Part shown: positions 1-12,465 of the stretch, one piece after another
Layout of the letters: each line of letters starts with the position of its first letter
How positions within the stretch are numbered: the first letter of the stretch is position 1
Assembly (NCBI RefSeq): GCF_003597395.2
Contig: NC_133771.1
Span: forward strand, 63,123,154-63,187,153
Source: Chelonoidis abingdonii
Taxonomy: Eukaryota > Chordata > Testudines > Testudinidae
Length of the DNA: 64,000 bases
Reading direction: 5' to 3'
Translations under genes and position numbers: made by a program
Notes under the pieces: model-generated
Seen by the model: only the letters and a program-made list of their open reading frames with translations
What the model was told of the DNA's origin: nothing
Databases searched by the model: none

Positions 1-410
1 AATCTCTTCCACATGTAGGTACTTCTGAACCACAATCAAGTCACCTTCTCTTAGATTAAATTAAATAGATTAAGTTTCTTTAGTCTCTAGCTATCAGGAA
101 TGTTTTCCAGACTTCAAATGATTCTTTCCGGTTTATCAACATCTTTACCGAAGTTTTGACACCAGAAATGAACCCACTGTGCCAGTAATGATCTAACTAA
201 TGCTGTGTACATAGATAATACCAACTCCCTACTCCTACTCAGTATTCATCTGCTTATACATCCAAAAACATACCAGCCTTGTTACCTACAGCATTGCATT
301 TGGTTATTTACTACTATTCCTATTCCTCTTCAGTGTCACTATATTCTAGAAGACCATCATCCATCCTAGAAATATGTCCTACATTTTTTCCCTTGTGATG
401 GATCCTGCTT
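1..410 (-). mobile_element. CR1 LINE, 3' region fragment
   Basis: Matches in order the minus-strand 3' part of turtle CR1: 'aatcaagtcacctt', 'tttatcaacatcttt', 'gacaccagaaatgaa', then a segment matching the CR1 text about cysteine/histidine-poor tail and 'atatgtcctacatt'. Heavily decayed and cut by the window edge. Confidence 0.6.
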
Positions 411-2231
411 TTCTACTCCCTCCCACTCAGGGACAGAGTATATGTTTGAAAGGGGAAAGACCAGAGAGTTTCAAGGATGCACAAGTTCACCTTGCCCTTG
501 CAAAAAAGTTAAGCTGGGCTGGAAGGGTTTGGGTAACTGTGTTGTTTCCCCATCCTACCAACCACTTGCCCTGAGCAACTGAAGATCTTTGAGCCTGACA
601 AACCCCTCACTCTGGCTCTCAGATGTATTTCGGAACAGTCAGATGGCTTTCCAAGCAGTGTCCTAAATTACCCCTTACCCAGGGTTTTGTCAGCTGTGTA
701 GCAGCTATGCAAATGTTGTTAAAGCGGATCTTCCTCACAAGATTTTGTAAGTTGTGTGCTGCATGCTGGAATAGGGTCTGTATTTCTCCCCATTTAAATA
801 TAAAAGCAATTATTTTTAGTGGAGGCAGAATGGAGACTGTACATCTCTATATCTGTACAGATGTAAATAACTGTTCTTTAACAATTGTTCTTTGGAGGCT
901 ACCAAAATACTTCAGAAGCAGAAGAGAGACAATGGGTAACAAAGGAGAGGGGGAGTATATATAGTGAAAAGCAATTGGGAAGTTACATAATTATATAACG
1001 TCATACTTTTTAGCTCTTAGCATACAGGGGAGATGTGTTTCTGAATCTATGAATGGATTTCTCAGAAGTTAACTCCATGAAGGTGACTTCACAAAAGTTA
1101 TGGGAGTAGGAGATATGACCAGGCAGAGCCCTGGTGTTCTGGCTTGCCTTAATCTACTACATCTCCTATTCAGCTAACATCTTTCCCAGCCACTACAGAA
1201 TACAATCAGAAAAACAACCCAAAAGAACACAGGAATGCCTGCCTTTGGAGTTCTACTAAGACATATCCAATTATTCAGCAAAAGTAAATATCCGTTTTGC
1301 CACCTAATTCCCCATGTTTTGTAAACTTAACAACTATAATCCATTTTCAGATTTTGATTTGTACTCCTTCAAGGTTTTTAAATTAAAAATGGCCCTGAGA
1401 CACAACACTCATGCAAGTCAGAACCACAGAAATGTTTCGGAGTGTCTGGATACAGAGTGTTGATTTGGAGCCATCCAATAAATAAAATAGGGAGGGGAAA
1501 AAATCCCCCTGAAAAATCTCATACAAAATTCCGATAGTGCTTGAGCCCAGAAATACATGCACTTCTGTGGTCAGTAATAGGGCTTTGTGCTTTACATTTT
1601 GAAATGCAGATTACTCACTAAATTCTGCATCATAGAAGCAATATTTTAGTCTCTCCAAAATCTAGCTCTTAGGAAACAGGCATTATCTTTGCTCACTGAG
1701 ATTTTAAGAGATAATGACAAGTTAAGGCTGATTAGCTTTTAGTTGCAGGCATGCACATAACTCCTCTTCATTTAAATGGCAGTAATGTGTGTGCAACTGA
1801 TGAGAGGAGTGAGCCATCTCTCTCTCTCTCTCTCTCTGATATATCAATGATTTTAAATGCATACATTTCCTTCTTCATGTTGTATTTAATATAATATGTT
1901 TTTAATATTTTACTTTATTTTTCTGACTATTTAAGATGTTAGTTTACTTTTTGTAACTCTCTCAGTTTGGGGAAAGGAAATTGACTGATCAGTTTTGCTT
2001 TTGCTTATAGCCAGTTTCTAGTCAATTTCATTCCCTCCTTTTTGTGTAGTAGCATAATATTTGGATTGCGGACACAAGATAGCGCTCAGATGCTTTGGAG
2101 GAGAGGGAATGCAAGGAGGCTCCCTCCCGCAGTGCAGCAGCTGGGTACATTTGCAGTCAGGACTGCAGTTGTGCCCATGCACTGTGTAGAATGATCCATC
2201 CTGTCTCCTTATGGATGTCTTGTGAATAGCT
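411..2231. other. No gene seen; unique AT-rich DNA
   Basis: I recognise no exon or transposon here. The frames at 374-574 and 623-964 have no known domain. The only clear feature is the (TC)n run at 1817-1837. Confidence 0.5.
1817..1837. repeat. (TC)n microsatellite
   Basis: Uninterrupted TC dinucleotide run of 21 bases. Confidence 0.95.
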
Positions 2232-2746
2232 TTCAGATCAACATGGCTAAAACAGAGGTGGTAATTTTCCTTACCCCAGGCCTTTTCCCTTCTCTTTTCT
2301 CTTGATCACTGTGGACAAAATGGACACTCAGGTCCGTAACCTGGGCATCAGCTTCAGCTTAGGCTTCTCTCTCTAAATCTTATTCTTTCTGCATAGCATC
2401 TCTAAGATATGGCTTTTCCACACAGCTAAAACCATTGTCCAGGCTCTCTCATCTTGCATCTCAGCTTCTGCAACATCCTTTTCTCTGGCCTTGACAAATC
2501 TCATCGTGCTCCACTCACATCAGTTCAAAATGCTGCAGCCAAGATCATTTTCCTAGCCTATCACTTTGACCGCATCGCCCCCCTTACATTCCTCCTCTGG
2601 CTCCCCCTTTTTCCATCACACCAAAGGTAAGCTACTTGACTTCACTTTCAAAGATCTTCATGACCTTTCTCCACCTGCCAATCATCTCTTATTTACTATC
2701 CGGAAATCAACTCCCACCTCTGTGACCCATGATCCCATCCTCCATC

Positions 2747-3186
2747 CAGGGCCGGCTCCAGACACCAGCCTACCAAGCATGTGCTTGGGGCGGCACCTTG
2801 GGACGGGGCGGCACTTGGGGTGTGTTTTAGTTTTTTTTTGCTTCGGCCAGGCAGCACTGGGGGGAAGCGGGGCTTGGGAGGCATGGCATCGTGCTGAGGG
2901 GGCGGACACTTGGGCGGCATGGCACTTAGCGGGGGCGGGCTTCAGCAGCATGGTGCTCGGGGGAGCGGGGACTTGCGTGACGCGACACTCGGGGGGGTGG
3001 GGACTTGGGCAGCGCAGTGCGGTGCTTGGGAGGGGCAGGGACTTGAGCAGTGCGATGCTCGGGGGGGCGGGGACTTGGGTAGCGCAATGCTTGGGGGGCA
3101 GGGACTGGGGTGACGCCATGCTCGGGGGGGTGGGGCAGCACTCTTTGTTTTTGCTTGGGGCAGCAAAAATGTTAGAGCCAGCCCTG
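2747..3186. mobile_element. hAT-like MITE with 8-bp target duplication, inserted in L2
   Basis: Ends read CAGGGCCGGCTC and GAGCCAGCCCTG, near-perfect terminal inverted repeats. The flanks 2739-2746 and 3187-3194 are both CCTCCATC, an exact 8-bp duplication typical of hAT transposons. No transposase inside. The centre is a GC-rich tandem repeat. Confidence 0.85.
2880..3145. repeat. GC-rich minisatellite inside the MITE
   Basis: Imperfect units of about 35-40 bp, each with 'ggggacttg' followed by 'gc(a/g)atgctcgggg' variants, repeat about six to seven times. Stop-poor composition makes long overlapping Pro- or Gly-rich frames on both strands, which I do not regard as genes. Confidence 0.75.
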
Positions 3187-3597
3187 CCTCCATCACCCGC
3201 TTGTTAAATCTTCAAACAAGCCCCTTTTCTCCTCTGCTGTGCCTCACACTTCAGAGGGGTTTCCTTTAGCCAGCTACAAAACTACCTCATTGTCCTCCTT
3301 CAAAACCCTTGTGCTCAGCCTCCTTTGTCATAATGCCCATAAAAAATCCTGACAACAGTTAAACAGCTGGTGTACTGAGATCATTGCCGATCATGCTGAC
3401 TAATATTGTCTCATTTCCTAGCGTTCTCTCATATCTCTCTCTGTATCAACTTGTCTCTTTTCTTTTACTTAGATTGTAATCGCTTAGGGGCAGGACCATC
3501 TTTTTGTTCTGAATTTGTACAGCACCTAGCACAATGGGGTCCTGGTCCAGGACGAGGGTTCCTAGGCAGCAGAATAATATAAACAATATTTAACAAC

Positions 3598-3745
3598 ATT
3601 TTACAGATGGGGAACTAAGGCTCAGAGTTTAAGTGACTTTTCGAAGTTTTTACAAGAAGTCTGTGACAAAGCCAATAATTGACCAAATGTGTCCTGAGTC
3701 TTAGCTCACTGACTTAACCATAAATCTGTTCTTCCCCTGGAAGGC
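3598..3745 (+). mobile_element. MIR-type SINE relic
   Basis: Contains the MIR core order 'attttacagatggggaac', 'aaggctcagag', 'aagtgac', then a degenerate tail. It sits directly after the L2 tail; MIRs are known to depend on L2 for movement. Confidence 0.6.
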
Positions 3746-4552
3746 TAGCATTCAATGTGACACTGTTCCACATTTCTAATACGGCACATCCCTTCTTTAT
3801 ACACTGAAATGAAGCAACTGCTTTTAAAATGCCTCTTGGGAAATTCATTATTACAAAAGTGCTGAATTTAATGTAAGAATTGCAGTCAAATATTGTTAAT
3901 TGACACTTCTCCCTAATTTATGCTCTGTTATCAACTGACAAAAATGTGCTATATGCAAGAAAATGATTTCTGAATGATTATTTTTATTTTATTTTATTCA
4001 TTCCAGGTTTGTAAATGACTTGTTTACCTGTGGCTTAGAAAAAGTGTTTTAATAATACTTAATGAAGAAACTACGATGGTGTTTCAGATGTTAATTTTCA
4101 GTTCAGCATCAGAAGAAAATGATACATCTTTGAAAGGTAAATTGGAATATAATTTTGCAATGAATGCATTTAATTTAATTGTGGTTAGAATCATTAATAA
4201 TACTGTGGGATTATTTTGCATAAAATATAAAATCAACAAACCATTATAAATGATCATTTCAAATACAAATTCTTCTTGGAATTAAAACAAATAAATTATA
4301 GCAATGAAGCAGAACAGGGTCACAATGTAGAAAGCATACTAATAAAGGGATTCAGACCTGTGATCTGATCCTAGACTCTCTTTATATTTCTTAAGATATT
4401 GATATTGTAATCATGCCAGCCAATCATGCTGTAAATCTATTTAACTAATCTTTCGAAATTAAGGTTCTCATATTTCATGCCATGATATGTATCTCTTTAT
4501 TATTCCCTGAATAGGACTTCACTGCACTTGTAGCATAAATATTGACCCAGGT
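3746..4552. other. No gene seen; AT-rich unique DNA
   Basis: Strongly AT-rich, with no transposon signature and no coding potential that I can recognise. Confidence 0.45.
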
Positions 4553-4632
4553 TCTTACTAAGGATCTCTTTCTGCACCACTGAAATCAATGAGAGGTTTG
4601 TCACTGACTTCAACAGGAATAGGACCAGGCTA
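4553..4632. repeat. Short palindromic interspersed repeat
   Basis: Carries the motif pair 'ctgaaatcaatgag' and 'actgacttcaacaggaa', ending 'aggaccaggct'. These are decayed halves of the common sauropsid palindromic repeat with a 'ccattga..tcaatgg' centre. Confidence 0.5.
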
Positions 4633-4867
4633 TAAATGAATATCATTCTAAAATAAAAATATATACTTACAGCATTGAGCAAGGAGAGGCAAGTAGGGCC
4701 TCCTCTTTTCTCTCCACTATCATCAGGGCAGCCCTCCTATATCCTGATCACACAGGAGCATGTCTCTTCCCTACCAGATATAGAGCTGCCCTGGAGCCAA
4801 GAGTCGGACTGTCTTTCAAATCTGCTCAACCCATGTTATCTATCTGCACTGTCCCAACATCCTCCCT

Positions 4868-4900
<33 letters not shown>
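4868..4900. repeat. (CA)n microsatellite
   Basis: CA repeat with one interruption. Confidence 0.95.
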
Positions 4901-4964
4901 GGATTCCAAAAGCACCTCCAGCAACAGCTACCTTTCCATTCCCTACCTCTCATTCACCCACTGT

Positions 4965-5037
4965 ATACACCTGATCCAGTTCCTACTGAAATGAATGAGT
5001 CTTTCCATTGACCTCAATAGGAGCTGGGTCAGGCCAT
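4965..5037. repeat. Short palindromic interspersed repeat
   Basis: Begins 'cctgatccagttcctactga' and ends 'aggagctgggtcagg', each the reverse complement of the other with few changes. The same family as 4553-4632. Confidence 0.6.
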
Positions 5038-6575
5038 AATTACATCAGTGGATACAGTTACAAAGTTTTGATTAGTAAATCAAGGGTTAAATGCAAACAA
5101 AGTACCAAAATAGAAAAATAGAAACTATTTTTTAAACAGGGAAAGGCAAGAGTAAAACTAAAATTTAAAAAGCAAGAGCTATGTTTTTTAAATAAAAAAG
5201 CTACTACTAAATATAACTGAAATGGGGAAAGGGTTAAGATTTATGTACATGAGAGAGGACAAGCCAGAGTTAAATGTGCTGTGTTTTCTTGTGTGTTCAC
5301 AACACGTAGCATAATAGAGCCATTATGCCTAGAACAATATGAATAATATTACTAATAATTTGCATTAGGAGATGTTCTGATCATTATTTAAATGTTCCAC
5401 TTTCATGTTTTGATTTCATTTTCATTGATCTGTTGAGCATCAGGAATCTGGCTGCAAAGTCAGTTGTCTTCCAAGTAGCCATACTCAAATAAAATCACAA
5501 GCAACTCTTCATGCAGAATAATTTATATTTATTCTTTTCCATTATTGAATGGTAAAAATTACCTTCCCTCTCGCTCCCAAATTCTGCATTTTGCTTGGTT
5601 TATTATTTATTCATATAACGCTGTCACCTAGAGGCTCCAACTGAGATCTGGTACCGGTGTAGACTTGAAGATCTTACAGTCAAAATAGACCACATACAGA
5701 GAGAGGAAGCAGAGCTGTGAAGACTACTGAATTTTCAGTTCACTGGCTGTTCCAGACAATAATATACGCGTTAATTACAGTAGACCCAAAACAAAAATTG
5801 TTCAACGTTTTCAGTGAAACAAAAAGTGAAAGAAAATTGTTTCAGGTTCCAGCTTAATGTATATACTATATCTTTTCTGCCATGACAGGTCAGAACGTAG
5901 GTCATTGATTACTATCAACAGCTATTTAGGCTGAATCCTGAAACATGTAAAATTATATAAGAAAAGGTACTGCAGAGAATCAGCTTTGAAAGTACAAGGA
6001 AATGTTAATGCAAAAGAAGGTAGAGAGAGAAGAAAAAAATCCAGTTCCTCAAATAAATTTTGGTGTCTTGTGTACCCTTGTTTTTCAGGCAGACAGGTGT
6101 GTCTGGGATGCAAAAGAATTAGAAGTGCTGTTTGTCATCTTGTATTTTGTATAATCTTGGATATGGTGGGAGGATGATTTTTGCCATTATTTTTCTTTCT
6201 AAAATGCTTAAGTTGGATCCTACAAGTCCTCTGTGTGCTGAACTATCCTATACTTAGAATTCAATGCACTAAGTTCTTGTATGAGTGCACCCTTAGCTCT
6301 GAAGGTATATTATTAAGTATTACACATATCATTTAAAAGCATCATTTATTGGACAAAGGGGATGTGGGGGAGCCCAGGAAGCAGCTGTGGGTCCATCAGA
6401 AGATTAAGAGATGGGGAACAAGGAGGGTGATGGAATGCTGTGATGTGGGGCTACTGAGGGAAAAGGGAGGGAAGAATTGGGACTATGGTGAGCACAGAAG
6501 TGAGTGTGGGGGTCTGGGACTTTGTCCAGTATAGGATGGTTGATTCTGATGAGGAGTCGGAGGCAATGAGGTCCT
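5038..6575. other. No gene seen; AT-rich DNA with a possible L2 tail
   Basis: At about 5275-5352 the wording 'acaacacgtagcataatag' followed by 'agccatta' resembles a badly decayed L2 3' tail. From 6349 the composition turns G-rich on the plus strand. No exon recognised. Confidence 0.4.
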
Positions 6576-6692
6576 GTAAGGGAGGTGCTGAGAGCCATTG
6601 AATCAAACTGTAAACCCTGTATATAATGGAAACCACTTCAAGCCAGGGGGTGCAGCAGCACCTCCAGCACCCCTAGTTCCAGCACTTATGTC
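6576..6692. mobile_element. Short element, copy 1 of a pair shared with 43686-43807
   Basis: Shares in order 'gtgctgagagccattgaa', 'aaactgtaaaccct', 'taatggaaacca', 'gggggtgc' and 'cagcacttatg' with the copy at 43686-43807. It is non-coding and lies in unique flanks. Class not identified. Confidence 0.65.
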
Positions 6693-7486
6693 TATGAGCA
6701 GTAGGGCAGGGATTTTTAACCTGGTGGGACATGGGGAGATGGGGCAGTGGGTGATATGGGTTTGGTGTGGGTGTCTGGGACTTTGACTGGCAGTAGGGAA
6801 ACCAGTCTCCCCACCTCTGGCATGAGGTGGGGAAACTGAGGGATCAGATTTCCTTCTGACAGGGGGAACCGGAGAGCCAGGGGAGCAGCACAACTGTGTT
6901 GTTATCAAAAATAAAAAATCGCTCTTTGAGATTCACTCAGAGATTAAACTGAAGTTTAGGGGGAGAAATGACTGTTTATTATTACCAGCAATGAGAGTGG
7001 GGAGAGAATTGTTAAATTGCTGGGACAGGTTGGGTAACAACTATTTATTTACTATTTCATTTAAATAGTATAAAGACACTTATATGAGTCTCCAGGCATC
7101 CTAGACACATACCTGATAGTCAAACATACATCAGTAGCATCATAACGATCATTCAGACAGGAACCTTGGCAGCCAGCTACTTACAAAAAGAAAAGCTCCT
7201 TTCCACTCCTTTGTCATTTGGGAAGCAGGTACTCAGTTCTCTCCAAAGCCCTGTTGGACAGCTGTCTTTTGCAGCATGTCATGAAGCTCCTCAAATTCAG
7301 GCTATTTCAGACCAAGCAGGAGAGCAAGTCTAGGTCCTTGAGGCCTCACGGAGGCCCTGCCAGCCACCCGCTTCCATTTACAGTGAGGGGAATCCATCAC
7401 AGGTGCCCCTGCCAACTGCAGATGTGGCAGTATGGTGTGAGGAGACAGGCAATCCCTCATCTAGGCTGGTCCCAGGCCACTTAGGG
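6693..7486. other. No gene seen; mixed-composition DNA
   Basis: G-rich to about 6900, then ordinary. The frame at 7218-7484 (88 codons) has no recognisable domain. Confidence 0.4.
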
Positions 7487-7556
7487 TAGGTCTACATAGC
7501 AAAAAAACCCAAACCCAAATCCAGCAAGTTTTAAAGCCCAAGCCTACAAACTAGGG
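7487..7556. mobile_element. Partial MITE of the 'aggtctacat' type
   Basis: Begins 'agggtaggtctacatagc', matching the terminal repeat of the element at 19776-20061, but the opposite end is missing or unrecognisable. Confidence 0.4.
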
Positions 7557-7752
7557 CAGTGTTTCTCAAACTGGGGTTGCTGCTTGTTTAGGGAAAGCCC
7601 CTGGTGGGCCGGGCCAGTTTGTTTACCTGCCCCATCTGCAGGTCCAGCCAATCGCGGCTCCTACTGGCAGCGGTTCGCTGCTGCAGGCCAATGGGAGCTG
7701 CTGGAAGCGGCGGCCAGTAAGTCCCTCGGTGACACCAGTTTGAGAAACACTG
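7557..7752. mobile_element. hAT-like MITE, 196 bp, long terminal inverted repeats
   Basis: Starts CAGTGTTTCTCAAACTGG and ends with its exact reverse complement CCAGTTTGAGAAACACTG. The GC-rich core contains CAAT-type palindromic words. I could not read a clear 8-bp target duplication. Confidence 0.8.
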
Positions 7753-10520
7753 CTCGTTACTAATCTAGTAGATCAGAGGAAGTAAAGCTTTGAGCTAAAT
7801 GAGCCTTTTAGCCCTGAAAGGTTTTCATGGGAGTTAGAAATTTCTACATTCATAAATACAGACCTCTGATAAAGAGCTACATTAATATTCAAGCAAACAT
7901 TTCAGAGTATATTTACCATGACCTCATTCCATATCAATGTGCTTTTTCTCTGTCTCCCTTCTCATCCTTTCTAGTTTCCAAGATATTTTTAATAACAAAG
8001 TTCATGATGGGCCACTCACATAGAGAAAGGCAAGGAGCTGTCTAAAAGAGAAACCCCTCCACATTTTAATATCAAGTTCAGGCTTTAAAACTACACCTTT
8101 TCAAGCAATTTAACTGAATATTTAGGAATTATGAAAAAAATGATATATATGAAATTTGTTCTTCTGTTTTGTTTTATTTTTCAATATGGGTAATTTCATA
8201 AGCATATAAAGCCCAATACTACCATCTTTACTTTGGCAAAACACCCATTCAAGACAGCTGGAGATATTTTCTCCAGATTTCTGCTGATTGTTTTCTGAAA
8301 TATAGGTCCTGTTTCTGGTTCTGTGAACAAGAGGGTGCTCTCTAGCCTGTGTTAGGATCTAATCCACCTTCTTTGCTCAGACACAACTGCTATACATGAG
8401 GAAAGGTAAAAAATGTCCAAAATCTCATTCTGTTAGGTGAACTAGAGCTTCAGAAAAAAGCACAGAACAACCCCTTTAGGATGTTACCAGCAATCTGATT
8501 AAAAGAACTTGATTACACTCGCTGAAAAAGCTCTCTGAATATTTTATATATTTTAAATTGGATGTGAATGAAATCTGTCATTTATAATGAAATCAATTCT
8601 CTGTTTCTATAGTAAAATATAAAATTCCCAGTGCAACCCTTCTTTAATTGAAATAAATAGTACCATTTAAAAACTACTCAGACAGGAGAATGCAAGAGGG
8701 TGTTACTGTCCAATTGTTTTCTGTGGGAACTGAGTTGTAGCAGTGCCAATTTAAGAGCTAGTGAGGAGGTCTATGATTTAATTAGAGTGAGCAGTGATAC
8801 AAATGCTTCCTTCATAAATGAAAACTAATACCCACTAATTGTGGTTAGACTAGGAAGAATACAGAGGAGCACATCTGAGCGTTCCTTCTCTGTAATACTC
8901 TGGAGTCCTAATCTAAGAGAAATTAAAAAATGATTAAATTCGCTAGTATTCAGTCTGAATCTGCTGTGATAAATGGTTCCTTTGTGGTCTTGATAATAAT
9001 TCTTTCATTTGTACCATTTTGTGATGTAGAGTTGTAATGAGTAGGCCCTAAACTTTCAAAAATGTCTACCAGTTTGGGGCATCTCTGGTTTTGGTCATCC
9101 AACTTTAGACATCTACAGCCTGATTTTTCAGAAATACTGAGTATCCACTGTGCCCTTTGTCTCTGGCCCCCAGCCTAGTCAACAGGATCAGTGAGTGTTT
9201 GGCATGTTTGAAAGTCAGGCCAAAGATGACTCAACAGGCATGAACATTTGTGAATATCTAAATACAGAAGAGAAAATGCCAACGACTTAATCCAAACTTC
9301 CATCTAACTGTCAGGCCCATTTCCATGAGCAGGAAAAGACCTGCTAGTATAGTTCAAACTTACTACACACCCTAGCTTTAAAAATAAAAAGCAGGTATAG
9401 TTGCATTTGACTGTGGAAGAGGCTTAGAAAAAGAGTATTGCCAATCTCAAGAGCTCAAAAATCATGAGTCAGACTTTCCTCCTACCCCCCCAAATCATGA
9501 GATTGGCCTAAAAATCATGTGATTATTTTAACAGGATTAAATCATGGTTTTTAGTTTGTCATTTTATTTTTTAATTTTCCCTGCATATTCCCAATGTTTG
9601 GGGAAGGCGGGGTTGGTAGCCGGAACCTGCCAGGAGCATCAAGCAGAGAGGGCTCAGGGCAGGGGGGGGGCTGGAACTAACGGGCTGGTCATAGTTATCT
9701 TCCCAGGTTGGGTCAGTGGGAGAGAAAGGAAAATAACAGGGAAGGAGGAGCACTAAGGACCTGGGAGTATGGTGAGCTGGGGGGAAGTGTGTGGGGGGTG
9801 GGGGGAAGCAATGAGCTGTGCAGCAGGTATCAGCTGGGGTCATGGAGCAGTGAGGGCTGAGATAGTAGGATGGAGTAGGGAGAAGGAGCTCAAGGGAGCT
9901 GAGCATAGGATCGGATGGGGGTGTGGAAGGAAGGGGTCAGGGAAGTAGTGTAGTTGTTGGGACCAGGGAGAGGGATGAGCAGGTGGCTACTGGGAAGAGG
10001 TGGTGTGATCAATGCAGTCACTGGCTCTCAAACACAGTGATGGCAAGAGCTCTTCGGGTCAGCACATGAGTACCTGCAGCAGGGAGCAGAACTGCATGAC
10101 TTGTGATAAATTCACAAGTGTTGGAAAAGCTGTGGAAGCACTTGTTTGGCAAGGGAGTTTAAGACAGGCAATACTAAATTTCACAACCAAGCTGCCTAAT
10201 AAGCCTGCCCCATCAACATCTGCTGGAGAACTGACACCAACTCTACCTGACAAACTGCATCCATTGAAGTCAGCGCCTACATAAGGATTTGAGTTTTGCA
10301 GTCATCTTATTCAAATCAATTGTATCCAGATTAGGAAGGATTAGATGGATTAGTAACAGGTGTGCAGAATTTGCTTATTCCTATGCCCCAAAAATCCAAG
10401 CTCCATGGAGAGCTTGTGGGAGGGTCTTACTCTCATACACCTTACGTAATCATATAGGGCTGGCCATGATCTAGCCCATAAACATCAAGGTCATGATCTT
10501 GTAAACAGGATGCACTAGAG
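7753..10520. other. No gene seen; unique DNA with small repeat fragments
   Basis: The stretch at 9440-9545 ('aaatcatgag' / 'ctcaagagctcaaaaatcat') looks like an inverted short repeat. At 9600-9990 there is a purine/G-rich low-complexity block. The 90-codon frame at 10012-10284 has no known domain. Confidence 0.4.
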
Positions 10521-10930
10521 CAGTGGATCTCCATCAGGGGTACACGTACCCCTGGGGGAGTACACAGAGGTCTTCCGGGGGGCACATCAACACATGCATA
10601 TATTTGCCTAATTTTACAACAGGCTATGTAAAAGCCTAGTGGAGCCAGTTCAAACTAAAATTTCAGCCAACAACTTGTTTTATACTGCTCTATATACTAT
10701 ACACTGAAATGTAAATATGATATTTATATTCCAATGGATTTATTTTATAATTATATGACAAAAATGAGAAAGTAAGCAATTTTTCAGCAATTGTATGCTG
10801 TGACACTTTTGTATTTTTATGTCTGGTTTTGTAAGCAAGTAGTTTTTAAGTGAGGTGTAATTTAGGGGTACACAAGACAAATCAGACTCTTAAAAGGGGT
10901 ACAGTAGTCTGGAAAGTTTGAGAGCCAGTG
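10521..10930. mobile_element. hAT-like MITE (copy A of the 'cagtgg' pair)
   Basis: About 410 bp, colinear with 21052-21463. The ends are CAGTGGATCTCC and GAGAGCCAGTG; the flanks CACTAGAG and CCTTAGAG agree at 6 of 8 bases, a decayed 8-bp duplication. The AT-rich interior has no open transposase. Confidence 0.75.
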
Positions 10931-11529
10931 CCTTAGAGCAGACGCCTGTACCTTTGTGGAGTCAATGGGACTCTGCAGTATTATATACCAACACAGGAGC
11001 TGGGCCTAAATAGTAAGTTGCCTTGGGTCTGGCCTTCCATACATCAACATTCACTCTTTTCCTGATCTTCAGGTGGTAACTGGCAAGAGCTGTGGTGTGG
11101 CTAAGCAGCCTCTTGGAAATATATCTCAGCTCATGGCATTACAATACTATAAATGGTTTGAAAACAAGTGTCTACAGAAGATTCTAAAGGAGCAGCCAAG
11201 GAGTAGCCATATGCTGGATCAGACCCTTCAAAAGGGAATAGAACAGCTGTAGAACAAAAACACTTGTTTTGCTCAGTAGAGTCTGTATTAGGATCTTTGC
11301 AGGATTATGTATTCAGCTTCTTTCAGTTAAATTGATCGTTGGCATTTTATATACAGCTCATTTTGTTTGTTTATTTTCTTGAGCCCTTATCCTTTTCACA
11401 TTCTTTCTTCCTGGTGCTTTTTGTACTGCTCTTTCATACTGATCTGCATATTGATTTTTGCTAGCAACACCAAAACTTCAGATTTCACTCTAATTAAGTA
11501 CTTTGCTGTCACTAATTGATTCAATGCTA
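10931..11529. other. No gene seen
   Basis: Unique-looking DNA. 'gtcaatgggactctgcagta' near 10965 is a half-copy of the palindromic repeat family. Confidence 0.4.
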
Positions 11530-11905
11530 AGGGCCAGGTTTTTAAAAGTATTTAGGCACCTAAAGATGCAGATAAGGGACTAAGAGCTTGTCTTCACTAC
11601 CCGTGTAAGTTGACCTAAGTTACACTACTCCAGTATGTGAATAACAAAGCTGGAGCCGACATAGCTTAGGTCAAATTAGAGCGGTGTCTTCACTGCACTA
11701 CATCAATGGGAGAGGCTCTCCGGTCAACTTCCCTTAGTCTTCTTGGGCAGCTGGAGTACCGGGGTCGACCGGAGAGTGTTCTGCCTTCGATTTAGCAGGT
11801 CTTCACTAGACTCACTAAACTTACGCTCACCGCATCGATTGCAGCAGCATCAATCTCCCCAGTCGCGAGACAAGCCAAAAGAAATTTTAAAATCTGGCCC
11901 TTAGT
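11530..11905. repeat. Palindromic repeat split by a nested MITE
   Basis: The left half 'gggccaggtttttaaaag' (11530) and right half 'attttaaaatctggccc' (ends about 11902) are reverse complements. They are now separated by the insertion at about 11583-11878. Confidence 0.65.
11583..11878. mobile_element. Nested MITE with 'gcttgtct' ends
   Basis: The left end 'agcttgtcttcact' faces the right end 'gcgagacaagcc', so both termini read (a/g)gcttgtct inward. Words such as 'cttaggtcaa' and 'gacctaagtt' repeat in inverted order inside. About 296 bp, no coding capacity. Target duplication unclear. Confidence 0.6.
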
Positions 11906-12465
11906 GCCTACTGAGTAACAATCAGATGTTAATTTTCTCCCATTTCCCTTCCCTCTCAATTTGATAAGAAACTTTCTTGCTGGGATACTGAGAGCTGAAA
12001 TACTGCAGCTAGTTCTCTTGATTTTTACCATAAAGTACTTAGATAAGTAATATCATTAATATTAATGAGATGACAACCCTTTAGATCACACAACTGGCTA
12101 TAACAAGTTCAATTCTTAATGTTACTGAGCAATTCAGTAAATTATTCCTCTGGCTTACAACCTGCATAAGATCATAGAAGGCAGAATTTTTTTCTATTTA
12201 TTGAATTAGATTCTTAATCTGCAAGGATGATAAAAATGAAGAGAGAGAGAAGTCATCACAGTTGTGCAGCTTTTCAGAAGATTTCAGTACTTAGGGTAAA
12301 ATTATCCTCTCAGATCTGTAAATTAAGCTCAACTGCTATATTTTGATGTCTTACCGAACTCCCATCAACATCATAGCATATTTTTTACATCACTGACAGT
12401 GCTGTTTGTTGTGTTTGTTGATGAAGATGTTCTTATCATCTGATTTCAATATATTTATATTTATA
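11906..12465. other. No gene seen; AT-rich DNA
   Basis: Nothing recognised. Confidence 0.4.

Larger units (their letters stand above)
2232..3590 (+). mobile_element. L2-family LINE, 3' part, interrupted by a MITE
   Basis: Plus-strand translation between 2446 and 2560 gives the L2 reverse transcriptase tail 'FCNILFSGL...SVQNAAAKIIFLA' with substitutions. The 3' end (3470-3590) carries the usual L2 tail wording 'gtacagcacctagcacaa' followed by 'tggggtcctggtcc'. The frame is broken many times, so this is a dead copy. It is split by the element at 2747-3186. Confidence 0.8.

Noticed and set aside
2566..3207. 213-codon plus-strand frame and several 67-145 codon frames on both strands
   Set aside because: They arise from the GC-rich minisatellite inside a MITE within a dead LINE, with simple Gly/Ala or Pro-rich composition in all frames.
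7557..7752. Read as a microRNA-like hairpin because of its 18-bp perfect terminal inverted repeats
   Set aside because: The arms are about 160 bp apart with a GC-rich core, and the end sequence is a standard hAT terminus.
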